Shown: positions 18,387 through 28,252 of the stretch, in pieces | How the letters are laid out: each line of letters starts with the position of its first letter | Position numbering within the stretch: position 1 is the first letter of the stretch | Assembly (NCBI GenBank): GCA_018648265.1 | Contig: JABGRN010000017.1 | Coordinates: 1-64,000, forward strand | Length of the DNA stretch: 64,000 nt | Direction of reading: 5' to 3' | Source: Prolixibacteraceae bacterium | GTDB taxonomy: Bacteria > Bacteroidota > Bacteroidia > Bacteroidales > Prolixibacteraceae | Made by a program: the position numbers and the translations under genes | The notes under the pieces: model-generated | Told to the model about the DNA's origin: nothing | Databases searched by the model: none | What the model saw: only the letters and a program-made list of their open reading frames with translations

Positions 18387-19292
18387 ATGAAAAAACTTGG
18401 ACTTTTCTTAATTATTACCGGATTATTTATTAGTTGCCAACAGGAACCCAAAGAAACCAAACCAGAAAAAAACGACAATTTTTCTTTTGTATTTATGACA
18501 GATATTCACGTAATGCCTGAAAAAAATGCAACTGAAGGATTGTTACAAGCCATTGATACAATTAATTTTCTGGCACCCGATTTTGTATTAACCGGGGGCG
18601 ATAATATTATGGACGCATTGGGCCAAACTTATGGCAGAAGCGATAGTTTGTATAACTTATACGAAGAAATAGTTAAAAAACTTGAAATGCCTATTTACTC
18701 AACAATGGGAAATCACGAGGTTTTTGGATTGTACGAAAGAAGTGGAATTGATCCTGATCACGAAGAATATGGTAAAAAATTGTACGAAAACCGCTTGGCC
18801 AAAAGGTTTTATTCTTTCGACCATAAAAACTGGCATTTTGTGGTTTTAGATGGAATTGGATTCACCGAAGACCGCAAATATTATGGCATAATCGATTCGG
18901 TTCAGATTGAATGGCTAAAACAGGATTTGGAAAGTATTGGAAAAGATAAACCAGTTGTGGTAAGTACACATATTCCGCTACTTAGTGTTGGAAATCAGGT
19001 TATGCGTGGACCAACCGAAGGTTTTAGTGAAAGTTCGATTATTACTAATGCACAAGAAATAATGATAATTTTAGAGCAGTACAATGTTAAATTGGTTTTG
19101 CAAGGCCATTTACATTTTCTTGAAGATATTTGTTATAATGGTATTCATTATGTTACTGCGGGTGCTGTTTCTTCAAATTGGTGGAAAGGGCAACGTTTCG
19201 GAATTGAAGAAGGATTTGCAAAAATTAATATTTCGGGCGAAGAATTTAATTGGGAGTATGTCGATTTTGGCTGGGAGGTCGAAGAAGAATAG
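18387..19292 (+). CDS. Calcineurin-like metallophosphoesterase lipoprotein
   Basis: The start at 18387 gives MKKLGLFLIITGLFISCQQE, a lipoprotein signal with Cys at residue 17; the ten codons upstream are less likely. The enzyme domain shows the calcineurin-like metal-site blocks in order: FMTDIHV, LTGGDNI, MGNHE, VVSTHIP and LQGHLH. It is therefore a binuclear-metal phosphoesterase anchored to a membrane facing the periplasm or cell surface. The substrate is unknown; relatives include purple-acid-type and nucleotide phosphatases. It is transcribed alone and ends at a perfect UUCG-loop terminator. Confidence 0.88.
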   Translation: MKKLGLFLIITGLFISCQQEPKETKPEKNDNFSFVFMTDIHVMPEKNATEGLLQAIDTINFLAPDFVLTGGDNIMDALGQTYGRSDSLYNLYEEIVKKLEMPIYSTMGNHEVFGLYERSGIDPDHEEYGKKLYENRLAKRFYSFDHKNWHFVVLDGIGFTEDRKYYGIIDSVQIEWLKQDLESIGKDKPVVVSTHIPLLSVGNQVMRGPTEGFSESSIITNAQEIMIILEQYNVKLVLQGHLHFLEDICYNGIHYVTAGAVSSNWWKGQRFGIEEGFAKINISGEEFNWEYVDFGWEVEEE

Positions 19293-19310
19293 GTACTTTA
19301 TTATAAAATA

Positions 19311-19344
19311 AAGAAGGCCGGATGTTTCGACATCCGGCCTTCTT
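19311..19344. terminator. Perfect 15-bp hairpin with TTCG tetraloop
   Basis: The left arm 19311-19325 (aagaaggccggatgt) pairs without mismatch with 19330-19344 around the loop ttcg. It lies 19 bases after the phosphoesterase stop codon. A UUCG loop on such a stem is exceptionally stable. Because the stem starts aagaa and ends ttctt, it can work in both directions, also for transcripts running from the iorAB side. Confidence 0.85.
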
Positions 19345-19574
19345 GTTAATACAACCTAACCCGGAAACTGGAAAAGATAAAATCTTAAATAACAAACAAA
19401 TTCCCTTTTTTAAAATATTCAAATTCCAAACTAAATATAATGTGTTGAACACAATTTGTAATTTAGGTTGTTATTTTTGTGATTTATTTGTTATTTGATC
19501 TTGTTATTTCTGCCAAAAGACACGAAAATTAAGATTCAGAGGCTAACACACAATTTGGAGTGAATTTTCAAAAC

Positions 19575-20159
19575 CTACTTTTTTTGAATTGATGAAAATT
19601 CCCTTCCGGCTTCGAAAGCTGCTATATTTAGCTTTACAATTTTATCACCCTTTGATTTAAAAATGGTTTCAATTCCCTTCAAAATAATCTCGTCATCAAT
19701 ATCGATAAATGAAGAAGCAGCCCCCAGCATTACCATATTCGATGCTCTTGGATTTCCAACTTCGTGAGCAATTTTATCAGCATCGATTTTTATAATTTTT
19801 AATTTTGAACTAAGTAGCTGAAAAGTTTTTTCCAATTTGGGATAATTGGTAATATTTTTAAATTCAGTTGTGTTGGTTACCAAACTACCAGATGAGGAAA
19901 GATAGGGTAAATAACGTAACGATTCCATTGGCTCGACAGATAAAATTAAGTCGGCACTTCCAAACGGGATTAAATCGGACCAGATTGGAAAATCAGCAAT
20001 TCGTAGGTGCGAAACCACAGCTCCACCGCGCTGGCTCATTCCGTGGGTTTCAGCCTGTTTTAGGTGCAGATTCTCGTTTAGGGCGGCAGCTCCCAAAGTA
20101 GCTGCTATCGATAAAATTCCCTGTCCGCCAACTCCAGCTAAAATTATATCTGTCTTCAT
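19575..20159 (-). CDS. iorB: Indolepyruvate ferredoxin oxidoreductase, beta subunit
   Basis: IorB is the gamma-type subunit of the 2-oxoacid:ferredoxin oxidoreductase that oxidatively decarboxylates aryl pyruvates, made from aromatic amino acids, to aryl-acetyl-CoA. The N-terminus ILAGVGGQGILSIAATLGAA is the diagnostic glycine-rich motif of this domain. HGMSQRGGAVVSHLRI follows, again typical. At 194 residues it is full length. It lies 16 bases after iorA in the same operon. The enzyme is oxygen-sensitive and ferredoxin-linked, pointing to an anaerobic or micro-aerobic lifestyle. Confidence 0.93.
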   Translation of the reverse strand: MKTDIILAGVGGQGILSIAATLGAAALNENLHLKQAETHGMSQRGGAVVSHLRIADFPIWSDLIPFGSADLILSVEPMESLRYLPYLSSSGSLVTNTTEFKNITNYPKLEKTFQLLSSKLKIIKIDADKIAHEVGNPRASNMVMLGAASSFIDIDDEIILKGIETIFKSKGDKIVKLNIAAFEAGREFSSIQKK

Positions 20160-20175
20160 CGTTTATACTTATTTA

Positions 20176-21771
20176 TTATTTGTTCATTTTTTTGATTTTA
20201 CTTAGCCGCTGAACACATTCCCGTCTCCCAATAATTACAGAAACACCTTCAAACTGAATTTCATCGTTAATGATTTGGATAATTTGATCGTGATTCTTTT
20301 TTAGGGGAACATAAAGTCTGATATGTTCGGGTTGAACACCCACACCTTCGCAAATATTTTCGATTTTTCCTTTGGCTGAAGAATCCTGTCCACCTGTCAT
20401 TGCAACAGTTTCGTTATCAACAATTAATATATTGATGTTGGTGTTTTCATTCACACAATCGAGCAAACCTGTTATTCCGGAGTGGGTAAAAGTTGAATCA
20501 CCGATTACTGCAAAAACCGGTGCTAGTCCGGCATCGGCAGCACCTTTCGCCATTGTAATCGAAGCTCCCATATCTACACATGTATTAATCGTATTGTATG
20601 GCGGGAGTGCACCTAATGTATAACAACCAATATCTGAAAACACCCTGCCATCGCCAAATTCCTCTAAAACTTTGTTTAAGGCAAAATAGGTTTCCTGGTG
20701 GCCACATCCTGCACAAAGCGAAGGAGGACGATTAGCGATTAGCCCCGGTATTTCAATTGTTACTGAATTATCTTTTCCAAGGGCTTTTGCAACATGATCA
20801 GGATTTAATTCACCCTTTCGGGGCAGGGCTCCGCTTAAACGGCCACAAACTTTTTTTCCTTTTCCGAAATAATCTGTCAATAACTCTTCTATCAACGGAT
20901 AACCTTCTTCAATAACCAACAATTCGTCGCACTCGTTTTCCAGTTTTTTTATCCATTTTTCCGGTGCCGGGTATTGATTAATTTTAACTATCGGATAAGG
21001 GCAATTTCCATCGCTGTAATTTTCCATTAAATAATTGAAGGCAATCCCACAACAAACAATTCCCAAACTTTTGTCCTTTCCTTCAAAATATTTGTTGAAC
21101 TTTGATTCTTCAGAAAGTGTTAAAAGCCAATCCTGCTTATCTAAAAGATTTTGATAATATTGTCTCCCGAATGCAGGCAAAAGCATAAATTGCATCAAAT
21201 TTTCCGGAAGTTTAAGTTGATTTTCGTCAATCATTTGCTTTTGAATTACCCCAGAACGTGAATGTGCTAAACGAGTTGTAATACGCAACATTACTGGTAG
21301 GCCTGTTTTTTCTGAAAACTCAAATGCTTCATAAGTCATGTTGTAAGCTTCCTGCTGATTCGATGGTTCCATTACCGGAATCATTGCAAATTTCCCATAA
21401 AATCTCGAATCTTGTTCGTTTTGTGATGAATGCTGTGAAGGATCGTCAGCTACAGTTACAACCATTCCACCGTTTATTCCCGTTATTGCAGCATTCATAA
21501 AAACATCGGCAGCCACGTTTAAACCCACATGTTTCATGCAGGTCATTGTTCGTTTGCCTGCGTACGACATGCCAAGAGCAGATTCCATAGCTGTTTTTTC
21601 GTTTGCAGACCAGGCTCGGTGGATATTTTTTGCTTTTGCTGTTTTGCTGTTTTGAATGTATTCGGTTATTTCGGTTGAAGGTGTGCCAGGGTATGCATAA
21701 ACACCTGAAATACCGGCATCAATTGCTGCTTGTCCAATTGCTTCAACCCCTAAAAATAAATTTCGTTGCAT
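20176..21771 (-). CDS. iorA: Indolepyruvate ferredoxin oxidoreductase, alpha subunit (no ferredoxin domain)
   Basis: IorA carries the pyrimidine-binding domain at the N-terminus (GVYAYPGTPSTEITEYI near residues 24-40) and the thiamine-diphosphate domain further on. The latter has the motif CAGCGHQETYF near residue 357 and the magnesium motif GDSTFTHSGITGLLDC. Archaeal-type IorA ends in a two-[4Fe-4S] ferredoxin domain. This 531-residue protein stops at RECVQRLSKIKKMNK, without CxxCxxC clusters, so electrons must pass to a separate carrier. Shorter IorA proteins of this kind occur in Bacteroidota (family memory), so this is probably not a truncation. iorB follows after 16 bases. Confidence 0.93.
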   Translation of the reverse strand: MQRNLFLGVEAIGQAAIDAGISGVYAYPGTPSTEITEYIQNSKTAKAKNIHRAWSANEKTAMESALGMSYAGKRTMTCMKHVGLNVAADVFMNAAITGINGGMVVTVADDPSQHSSQNEQDSRFYGKFAMIPVMEPSNQQEAYNMTYEAFEFSEKTGLPVMLRITTRLAHSRSGVIQKQMIDENQLKLPENLMQFMLLPAFGRQYYQNLLDKQDWLLTLSEESKFNKYFEGKDKSLGIVCCGIAFNYLMENYSDGNCPYPIVKINQYPAPEKWIKKLENECDELLVIEEGYPLIEELLTDYFGKGKKVCGRLSGALPRKGELNPDHVAKALGKDNSVTIEIPGLIANRPPSLCAGCGHQETYFALNKVLEEFGDGRVFSDIGCYTLGALPPYNTINTCVDMGASITMAKGAADAGLAPVFAVIGDSTFTHSGITGLLDCVNENTNINILIVDNETVAMTGGQDSSAKGKIENICEGVGVQPEHIRLYVPLKKNHDQIIQIINDEIQFEGVSVIIGRRECVQRLSKIKKMNK

Positions 21772-21915
21772 GTTAAATTGTGAATTAATTGAGGTGCAAA
21801 TTAGGTTTAGTCGGGTTACAAAAGAATATCAAATATCAGGTAATTTGTATTTTCAGGTTGTTTAAAAACAGGTCGGGAATTTTGAGGGTTTCAATTGAAA
21901 ATAATTGGGCAGGTT

Positions 21916-22326
21916 TTAATTATAAATAGTAAGTACCATTTTTCTTTTACCACCGGAATTACGAAATTCACAAAAATAGATGCCTTGCCAGATTCCAAGA
22001 TTTAAACGATAATTTGAAATTGGGATTGTGATTTCTGCACCAATTACCGACGATTTTAAATGTGCCGGCATATCGTCGCTTCCTTCGTAAGTATGAATGT
22101 AACCGGGGTCATTTTCCGGAATCATTTTATTGATAAAAGATTCAAAATCGCTTCGAACAGTTGGGTCGGCGTTTTCATTTAAGGTAATTCCTGCCGAAGT
22201 GTGTTTTACCAGAATGTGCATCAACCCTTTTTCGGGTAGCTCACGGAAATTTTCTTCAATTAGTTGTGTAATTAAATGGTAACCCCTTCTAAACCGAGGT
22301 AAAGTTATTTCCTTTTGTTGAATCAT
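21916..22326 (-). CDS. YjbQ/UPF0047 family secondary thiamine-phosphate synthase-like enzyme
   Basis: This 136-residue single domain has the family signature HTSAGITLNENADPTVRSDF at about residues 46-65, followed by HLKSSVIGAEITIPI. These contain the conserved His residues that bind metal. E. coli YjbQ shows weak thiamine-phosphate synthase activity, but the physiological function is unsettled. The gene is monocistronic on the minus strand and divergent from the B12 riboswitch operon. The intergenic 22327-22584 is AT-rich and holds no other gene that I can see. Confidence 0.88.
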   Translation of the reverse strand: MIQQKEITLPRFRRGYHLITQLIEENFRELPEKGLMHILVKHTSAGITLNENADPTVRSDFESFINKMIPENDPGYIHTYEGSDDMPAHLKSSVIGAEITIPISNYRLNLGIWQGIYFCEFRNSGGKRKMVLTIYN

Positions 22327-22584
22327 AATTTTCCGGATTAGTTTTCATTTTTCTATTTTAAAAATTACTGAATAATTTACAGCTTAAATTTATACAATTT
22401 TTGTGGAAAATATTTTGTCTTTTTTAGTAATTTATTTATCCACTTTTAATGATTTATGTAACAAACACTTTTTTTATTTTTTAAAAATAGAAACATAAAT
22501 ATCAATAACCTTTTTAATAATTATAATCATTTAACCTTAATAAATTTCCGAAAGATATTCTCGAAAGATTATTACTTTTACTCC

Positions 22585-22768
22585 CGAAAATGGTTCATTT
22601 GATAATAAAAAGGGAATCCGGTGAAAAACCGGAGCTGTGCCCGCAGCTGTAATCTCAATAATTTCAGGTAAGTAACCACTGTCACGATCTAATCGGGATG
22701 GGAAGGAGCCTGTAAGTGAGAAAGCCAGAAAACCTGCCATTTTAATAAATGCTTTCGGGAATAAAAGC
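22585..22768 (+). promoter_or_regulatory. Cobalamin (B12) riboswitch 1
   Basis: The hallmark sequence is clear: a ggaatccggtg stem-loop near 22614, then P5 agctg/cagct (22633-22637 with 22644-22648) with loop tgcccg. The B12 box follows as aaagccagaaaacctgcca (about 22721-22739). Next comes the P13 hairpin gcttt/aaagc (22751-22755 with 22764-22768), whose loop begins cggga. The L13 cggg can pair with L5 cccg, the kissing loop that marks cobalamin riboswitches. It lies about 55 bases before the surface-protein operon. Binding of B12 should lower expression. Confidence 0.95.
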
Positions 22769-22821
22769 GACGGTTAAATACCTGAAGTTTTATTTCCCCA
22801 TGTTAAAATAAACAAAGGGGA

Positions 22822-25167
22822 ATGAAAAAAATTAAATTCATAATTCTGTTAATTGGATTGCCTTTTATAGGTAATTCTCAGAATGTTGCCAATCGAATGT
22901 TTGACTATAAACCTGCCCCCGGTCAACACATAAATATCGAACAAATTGGAACTCCGCAAGCTGCGCAAAAAATGGCTGAGATAGAAAACGACCTGGTTTC
23001 GTTGGGCAATTTTGGCGGCACAATAATTTTAGGTTTTGAAACCGCATGTGAAAACAATCCTGAAAATCCCTACGGTGTTGACTTTACTATTTTCGGGAAT
23101 GCTTTTTCCGGTTCATCCGAACCCGGTGTTGTGTGGGTAATGAAAGATGAAAATCAAAATGGCCAACCCGATGATCGTTGGTTTGAAATTGCCGGCAGCA
23201 ATCATATTCATTCAAAAACAATCAAGAACTACGCAATTACTTATTTCAAAACAGAAACAAGGGATATTCATTGGAAAGATGATTTTGGTGACTCAGGAGT
23301 TTTGTTAGCCAACGGTTATAACTTACAGGAATATTATCCAATTGAGAGTATTTTTCCTGAATATCCACAAGATTCTGTAAATTTTAAAGGAACGTTTTTG
23401 GAATCCGCTGTTGATAATTCAAATCCACAGGAAATCAAAAATCACTCGCTTGCTTTTGGTTACGCCGATAATCATCCCAAAAAACAGGGTGTTGATTTAT
23501 CACTGCCTGATAATCCTTTTTCTGAGGAAGTTGAAGGTGCCGGCGGCGATCCGATTGATATTTCGTGGGCAGTAGATAGCACCGGTAATTATGTCGATTT
23601 GGATTTAATTCACTTTGTAAAAATAGTAAGCGGAAACTTTGCAAGTTTGGGGCGCTTAGGAGAATCATCAACAGATATTTCTTATGTGGTTGATGTTGAA
23701 CCAAATTCAAATGTTGTGGGAAAAGAAAATTTACTTGTGGTTTATCATCATCGTGAAAAAATTATAATGGGTGATTCTATTCAACTGGAGGTGCAATATT
23801 TCAAGAATGGTAGAAAGGTTGAAGAGGCTATCAATTACACATCGTTAAATCAAATGGTTGCCAAAGTCGATCAAAATGGAAAAATAATTGCACAAAACAC
23901 TGGAGAAACGGAAATTGAAGTTTCTGTTTTCGATGAAATAAAATCGACACTGATAAAAGTTGTTGCACCTGATTCTATTCAAATTTTAACTGAATTCTCA
24001 TCGGTTTATCCCGGCGATTCGATTTTGCTAAATGCCAGTATCTTTGATAATGAAGGAGAAATATTGGAAACACCAGCAATTTTTTCCAATATTAATAATG
24101 AAGTTGGGGATATAATTTCGGTGGGTGAAAGATTCTGGTTTGTGGCAAGCAATCCTGGTGAAACAACAATAAAATGTAACCTTGAAGGTTTTAATCTGGA
24201 TAAAACAGTTTTAGTGAAAGTGCTTTCTGTGAATGATAAGATTCAGATTTATTTTTCGTTGAAAACTGAAACTGAAAATTTGCTCCCTTTGCAGTGGATC
24301 GATGTTGGTTTGAATAATTTAAACGCATTTGTTGAAAACCGCCAAAACAACTATTCTGAATTAGATCGTCATTTCTTAGGTCATGCAATATTGGCCGGAT
24401 TACAAAAAGCCGAAGTCAATTTTAATTTTCGTGATGATGAAAACTCTGAAGGAAAATTGTATTTGTATTCGGTTGAAAAGGAAGGCTTATTTTCGTACGG
24501 TTGGGGTGGAAAAATCAATCCGCAAGCTTTTGCACGAGCGTGGATTGCACGATTAAATCATAAACAATATTTAAGCGATTTCGATAAAACAGAGATTGCA
24601 AACGGCGACACGATTGTATTGTATCATGTTTCAAACATAACCGAACACTGGCACTTTTCAAGATTAATTTCCAGCACCGATTCAGCGATGGCAGGAGAAA
24701 ATATTGAGTTGCTGTTAGAACAAACCACTTGTTCATTCACAAACGATTCAATATCGGAAAGTGGATTTTCTCCTGTAGCAAATACGGAAATCGATGCTGG
24801 ACAGAGTTTTTTTACTGATGAATCGGGCAAAGTAAATATTTTGTTAGAATCAGATCCTCCTTTGATAATTACATCAGGAAATGATGCCGTTCTAATTTCA
24901 AAAACAATAACTACTGATGCAGATCATTTCTTTACTTCTGAAATTCGGGTTTATCCAAATCCTGTTGAAAATGAATTAAATATTTCAGGTGAAAATTTGG
25001 AAGGAGCTGCGCTTATTATTTTTAATGTAAACGGACAAAAAATTATTGACCAGAATATTGACTCTGAATCTTTCACCCTGAATACTAAAAATTTTATTTC
25101 CGGGTTTTACCACTTGAAAATTGTTCATAATAAACGGATTGGAATTCATAAATTCATAAAGAAATAA
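22822..25167 (+). CDS. T9SS-exported surface protein of the B12 locus
   Basis: This first gene after the riboswitch encodes 781 residues. A signal peptide (MKKIKFIILLIGLPFIGNSQ) leads into a conserved N-terminal domain with GGTIILGFETACENN, NPYGVDFTIFGNAFSGSSEP and GAGGDPIDISWAVD. That domain resembles proteins I associate with Bacteroidota B12 loci. Ig-like repeats follow at about 300-465. A region near 475-625 looks like the transcobalamin C-terminal/DUF4430 fold, with WIARLNHKQYLSDFDKTEIA followed by NGDTIVLYH. A C-terminal T9SS sorting tail (YPNPVENELNISG onward) sends it to the cell surface. A cobalamin-capture role is inference. Its stop codon overlaps the next start by one base (TAATG). 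Confidence 0.75.
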   Translation: MKKIKFIILLIGLPFIGNSQNVANRMFDYKPAPGQHINIEQIGTPQAAQKMAEIENDLVSLGNFGGTIILGFETACENNPENPYGVDFTIFGNAFSGSSEPGVVWVMKDENQNGQPDDRWFEIAGSNHIHSKTIKNYAITYFKTETRDIHWKDDFGDSGVLLANGYNLQEYYPIESIFPEYPQDSVNFKGTFLESAVDNSNPQEIKNHSLAFGYADNHPKKQGVDLSLPDNPFSEEVEGAGGDPIDISWAVDSTGNYVDLDLIHFVKIVSGNFASLGRLGESSTDISYVVDVEPNSNVVGKENLLVVYHHREKIIMGDSIQLEVQYFKNGRKVEEAINYTSLNQMVAKVDQNGKIIAQNTGETEIEVSVFDEIKSTLIKVVAPDSIQILTEFSSVYPGDSILLNASIFDNEGEILETPAIFSNINNEVGDIISVGERFWFVASNPGETTIKCNLEGFNLDKTVLVKVLSVNDKIQIYFSLKTETENLLPLQWIDVGLNNLNAFVENRQNNYSELDRHFLGHAILAGLQKAEVNFNFRDDENSEGKLYLYSVEKEGLFSYGWGGKINPQAFARAWIARLNHKQYLSDFDKTEIANGDTIVLYHVSNITEHWHFSRLISSTDSAMAGENIELLLEQTTCSFTNDSISESGFSPVANTEIDAGQSFFTDESGKVNILLESDPPLIITSGNDAVLISKTITTDADHFFTSEIRVYPNPVENELNISGENLEGAALIIFNVNGQKIIDQNIDSESFTLNTKNFISGFYHLKIVHNKRIGIHKFIKK

Positions 25168-27125
25168 TGAGGATAATTATTTTAACCGTTATATTATTTT
25201 TTGTGAATTTTGTATTTATCAATGCGCAAAGTATAACTGATACAATAAAAATACCTGAGGTAAAAGTATTGGCCAAAAGGAAAGTGGAGGAGGCTGGTTT
25301 AAAAATTACCCGGCCCGATTCGTTGTCGAGAGCATCCATGTTAACAACCAATCTTTCTGAACTGATATCGGCATATTCTCCGGTTTTTGTAAAATCGTAT
25401 GGACGTGGTTCAATAGCAAAGGCCAGTTTTCGTGGAACAGCAGCAACTCACACACAGATTTTATGGAACGGAATGAACCTTAATTCACCCATGCGCGGTT
25501 TTGCAGATTTGGCTTTATTACCTGTCTTTTTTACCGACGATGTTTATCTTTTACACGGAGGAAGTTCAATGGCAGAAGGTAGCGGGGCACTTGGCGGAAG
25601 TATTCATTTAAATAATCAACCCGATTGGAATTTAAAATTTAATTTGGCAGCGTTGCACGAAACTAGTTCTTTTCAAACCAAAAAATCGTATTTGAAATTG
25701 ATGCTGGGACAGGATCGGTTCAAATCCAGCACACGTTTGTTTTACGAGAATTCAGAAAATAACTTTCCATATTTCAATTATGGAGTAATTCCGCAACGTA
25801 ACGACACTTTACAAAATGCTGACTATTGGAAAGCCGGTGTTTTACAGGAGTTTTATTACCGGCCATTTTCAGATAAAATAATGGCTTTGCGTTTATGGTA
25901 TCAAAAAAGTGACCGTAATTTACCGCAGTTAATGTCGTACGAAGGTGCTAAACGTGAAGAATACCAGCAAGATAATCAGTTTAGAATTCAATACGACTGG
26001 AAGAAATATTCTGACATTTTGAATTATCATTTCTTTTCAGGAATTAATTCCAATCGACTGAATTATTATCGTGCATCCCCGGAATTTAATTTTGTAAATG
26101 AAGATTCGGAAAGCATTGAAACAAGTCTGATAAACCATGTGCGGATATTTAGGGAATTTGATGAAAAAACGTATGCGACTGTTAGCCTGGATGCGAATTA
26201 CCACCATGTAGATATTCAAAATAACAAATTAGAAAACGGGTACAAAAAACATCGGTTCGAAACCAGCCTTCTTGTAAATATACACCTTAAACCGTCTGAA
26301 CGATTTGCTGCTTTTGTTTTGGTGAGATCAGAGAATTACGATGCACAATTTGTTCCGCTGATTCCGGGTGCTGGTTTAGAATGGCAGTTTTTGGAATCAT
26401 TTCCTGTTATTTTACGATTAAATGCTGCCCGTAATTATCATAAACCTACTTTAAATGATTTATACTGGTTGCCGGGTGGAAATCCTGATCTATTACCTGA
26501 AGATGGTTACACGGGCGAATTTTCTTTTTCGGGGCAATTTGAAGGAGGGTTGTTCTCTTTTAAAAATGAAATTACCGGTTTTATTTCTCAAATCGAAAAC
26601 TGGATTATTTGGCAGCCGTCGGCAAGCGGGGCTTATTTTTGGGAAGCCAGTAATGTAAAAAGTGTTTTGTCGCGCGGAATTGAGTACCAGTTTTCTGCAG
26701 GTTTAAACTGGAAAAATTTCTGGTTTAGGTCGGGTGGAAACTATTCTTTTACGAACACTTCAAACCAGAATGTAGTTAGTTCTGTCGATGAATCGCGAGG
26801 AAAACAGTTGATTTACATTCCCAAACATAAAGGAAATTTGTACCTGGCAGTCACCTTTAAAAAAACAACTATAAAATACGATTTAGAATATGTCGGTAAA
26901 CGTTTCACAAAATCGAGTAATCTGGAATCTGATTACGAACGTGTACTAAATCCGTATTTTTTGAGCAAGGTTTCTGTTGATAAACAATTTGAATTAACGT
27001 TGTTAAATTTAAATCTGAAGTTTACGGTAGAAAATCTGTTTAATGAAAATTATCAGAGTATTTTATGGCGTCCAATGCCGGGGCGTTTTTATTCATTATC
27101 GCTTGGGTTGAATTATAAAAAATGA
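25167..27125 (+). CDS. btuB: BtuB-like TonB-dependent B12 receptor
   Basis: This 652-residue outer-membrane receptor has a signal peptide ending near MNAQS and a TonB-box-like segment DTIKIPEVKVLAKR. Next is a plug domain with SFRGTAATHTQILWNGMNLN and GSGALGGSIHLNN, and then a beta-barrel of about 500 residues. It ends with the typical FNENYQSILWRPMPGRFYSL and an aromatic-rich C-terminus. The substrate assignment to cobalamin comes from the upstream riboswitch and the downstream BtuG-like lipoprotein, not from the receptor itself. It overlaps its neighbours at both ends (1 and 4 bases), so the three genes are translated as one unit. Confidence 0.85.
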   Translation: MRIIILTVILFFVNFVFINAQSITDTIKIPEVKVLAKRKVEEAGLKITRPDSLSRASMLTTNLSELISAYSPVFVKSYGRGSIAKASFRGTAATHTQILWNGMNLNSPMRGFADLALLPVFFTDDVYLLHGGSSMAEGSGALGGSIHLNNQPDWNLKFNLAALHETSSFQTKKSYLKLMLGQDRFKSSTRLFYENSENNFPYFNYGVIPQRNDTLQNADYWKAGVLQEFYYRPFSDKIMALRLWYQKSDRNLPQLMSYEGAKREEYQQDNQFRIQYDWKKYSDILNYHFFSGINSNRLNYYRASPEFNFVNEDSESIETSLINHVRIFREFDEKTYATVSLDANYHHVDIQNNKLENGYKKHRFETSLLVNIHLKPSERFAAFVLVRSENYDAQFVPLIPGAGLEWQFLESFPVILRLNAARNYHKPTLNDLYWLPGGNPDLLPEDGYTGEFSFSGQFEGGLFSFKNEITGFISQIENWIIWQPSASGAYFWEASNVKSVLSRGIEYQFSAGLNWKNFWFRSGGNYSFTNTSNQNVVSSVDESRGKQLIYIPKHKGNLYLAVTFKKTTIKYDLEYVGKRFTKSSNLESDYERVLNPYFLSKVSVDKQFELTLLNLNLKFTVENLFNENYQSILWRPMPGRFYSLSLGLNYKK

Positions 27126-28171
27126 TTAGAAAATTATTAAATATTGTGGTTGTTATTATTTTCGTTTGGTCGTGCAGTGACGAACCTGTTGCAACTGTAT
27201 TTTTTAATTTGAAAACTGAAAATGGGGTGTTTATATCCTGCGAAGGAAATTTTATGTACGGGAATTCATCGCTTTCATTTTATAATCCTGAAAATAAAAC
27301 TGTTCAAAATCAATTATTTTATGCACGTAACAATGCACCATTGGGAGATGTTGCCCAATCTTTAGCTTTGCACGAAAATGCCATATTTATTGTTGTAAAT
27401 AACTCTGGTAAAATTTATGCAATTGATACGGAAACAGCAGAATTTAAAGGAGTAATAACAGGATTAATATCGCCTCGTTATATGCATTTTATTTCGGATG
27501 AAAAAGCTTATGTTTCAGATTTATATTCACACAAAATATCAATTGTTAACCCAAAAACATTTGAAACTTCTGGTGAAATTGACCTTGCTGAAAATCATAC
27601 TTCAGAACAAATGGTGCAGGTTGGTAAATATGTTTTTGTAAGCAGTTGGTCGTTTGATGAATATATTTTGGTTATTGATTCTGAAACAGATCAATTAATA
27701 GATTCAATAAAAACACCTTACCAGCCCCGACATTTGAAAATCGACAAAAACAATAAGATTTGGGTACTTTCCGATGGTGGATTTGAAGGTTCGCCGGTTG
27801 GTAAAGAACCTGCTGCACTAACACGAATTGAGCCTGAAACAAGAACTGTTGAACAAATTTTCAGGTTCGAAAACGAAATAAACCAAACATCAAACTTAGA
27901 AATGAATAATACAAAAGATACCTTGTATTTTGTTAAGGGAGGTGTTTGTAAAATGGCTGTAAATAGTACACATTTAACCGATTCAGCATTTATTTCTACA
28001 GAAAATAAGCTTTTATATAAAATGGCAATAAATCCTAAAAACAATGAAATTTATGTTGCCGATGCCATCGATTATACACAGGATGCAATTGTTTTTCGTT
28101 ATTCGCAACAAGGTGCTTTAATCGATTCTTTTAAAGTTGGAATTAATCCTTCTGATTTTTTGTTTAGATAA
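27122..28171 (+). CDS. BtuG-like beta-propeller surface lipoprotein
   Basis: This 349-residue lipoprotein has a signal with Cys in FVWSCSDEP. It is followed by repeated YncE/DUF5074-type blades such as IYAIDTETAEF, ISIVNPKTFETSG, ILVIDSETDQL and IWVLSDGGFEG. In gut Bacteroides, BtuG lipoproteins of this fold sit on top of BtuB and capture B12 with very high affinity (established). The order riboswitch, BtuB, BtuG-like and the ATGA overlap with the receptor gene support the same role here. Direct conservation of ligand contacts cannot be judged. It is the last gene of the first B12 operon. Confidence 0.75.
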   Translation: MIRKLLNIVVVIIFVWSCSDEPVATVFFNLKTENGVFISCEGNFMYGNSSLSFYNPENKTVQNQLFYARNNAPLGDVAQSLALHENAIFIVVNNSGKIYAIDTETAEFKGVITGLISPRYMHFISDEKAYVSDLYSHKISIVNPKTFETSGEIDLAENHTSEQMVQVGKYVFVSSWSFDEYILVIDSETDQLIDSIKTPYQPRHLKIDKNNKIWVLSDGGFEGSPVGKEPAALTRIEPETRTVEQIFRFENEINQTSNLEMNNTKDTLYFVKGGVCKMAVNSTHLTDSAFISTENKLLYKMAINPKNNEIYVADAIDYTQDAIVFRYSQQGALIDSFKVGINPSDFLFR

Positions 28172-28252
28172 CTTTGTTTTAGAAAATAAAACTTAGTTTT
28201 ACGTTTTACACAAGGCAGGAAAAACGAATATCCATATAATAGACAAATTGCG

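Noticed and set aside
22537-22740. 67-codon minus-strand frame over the first riboswitch
   Set aside because: It lies antisense to the conserved cobalamin aptamer, whose sequence fully explains the conservation.
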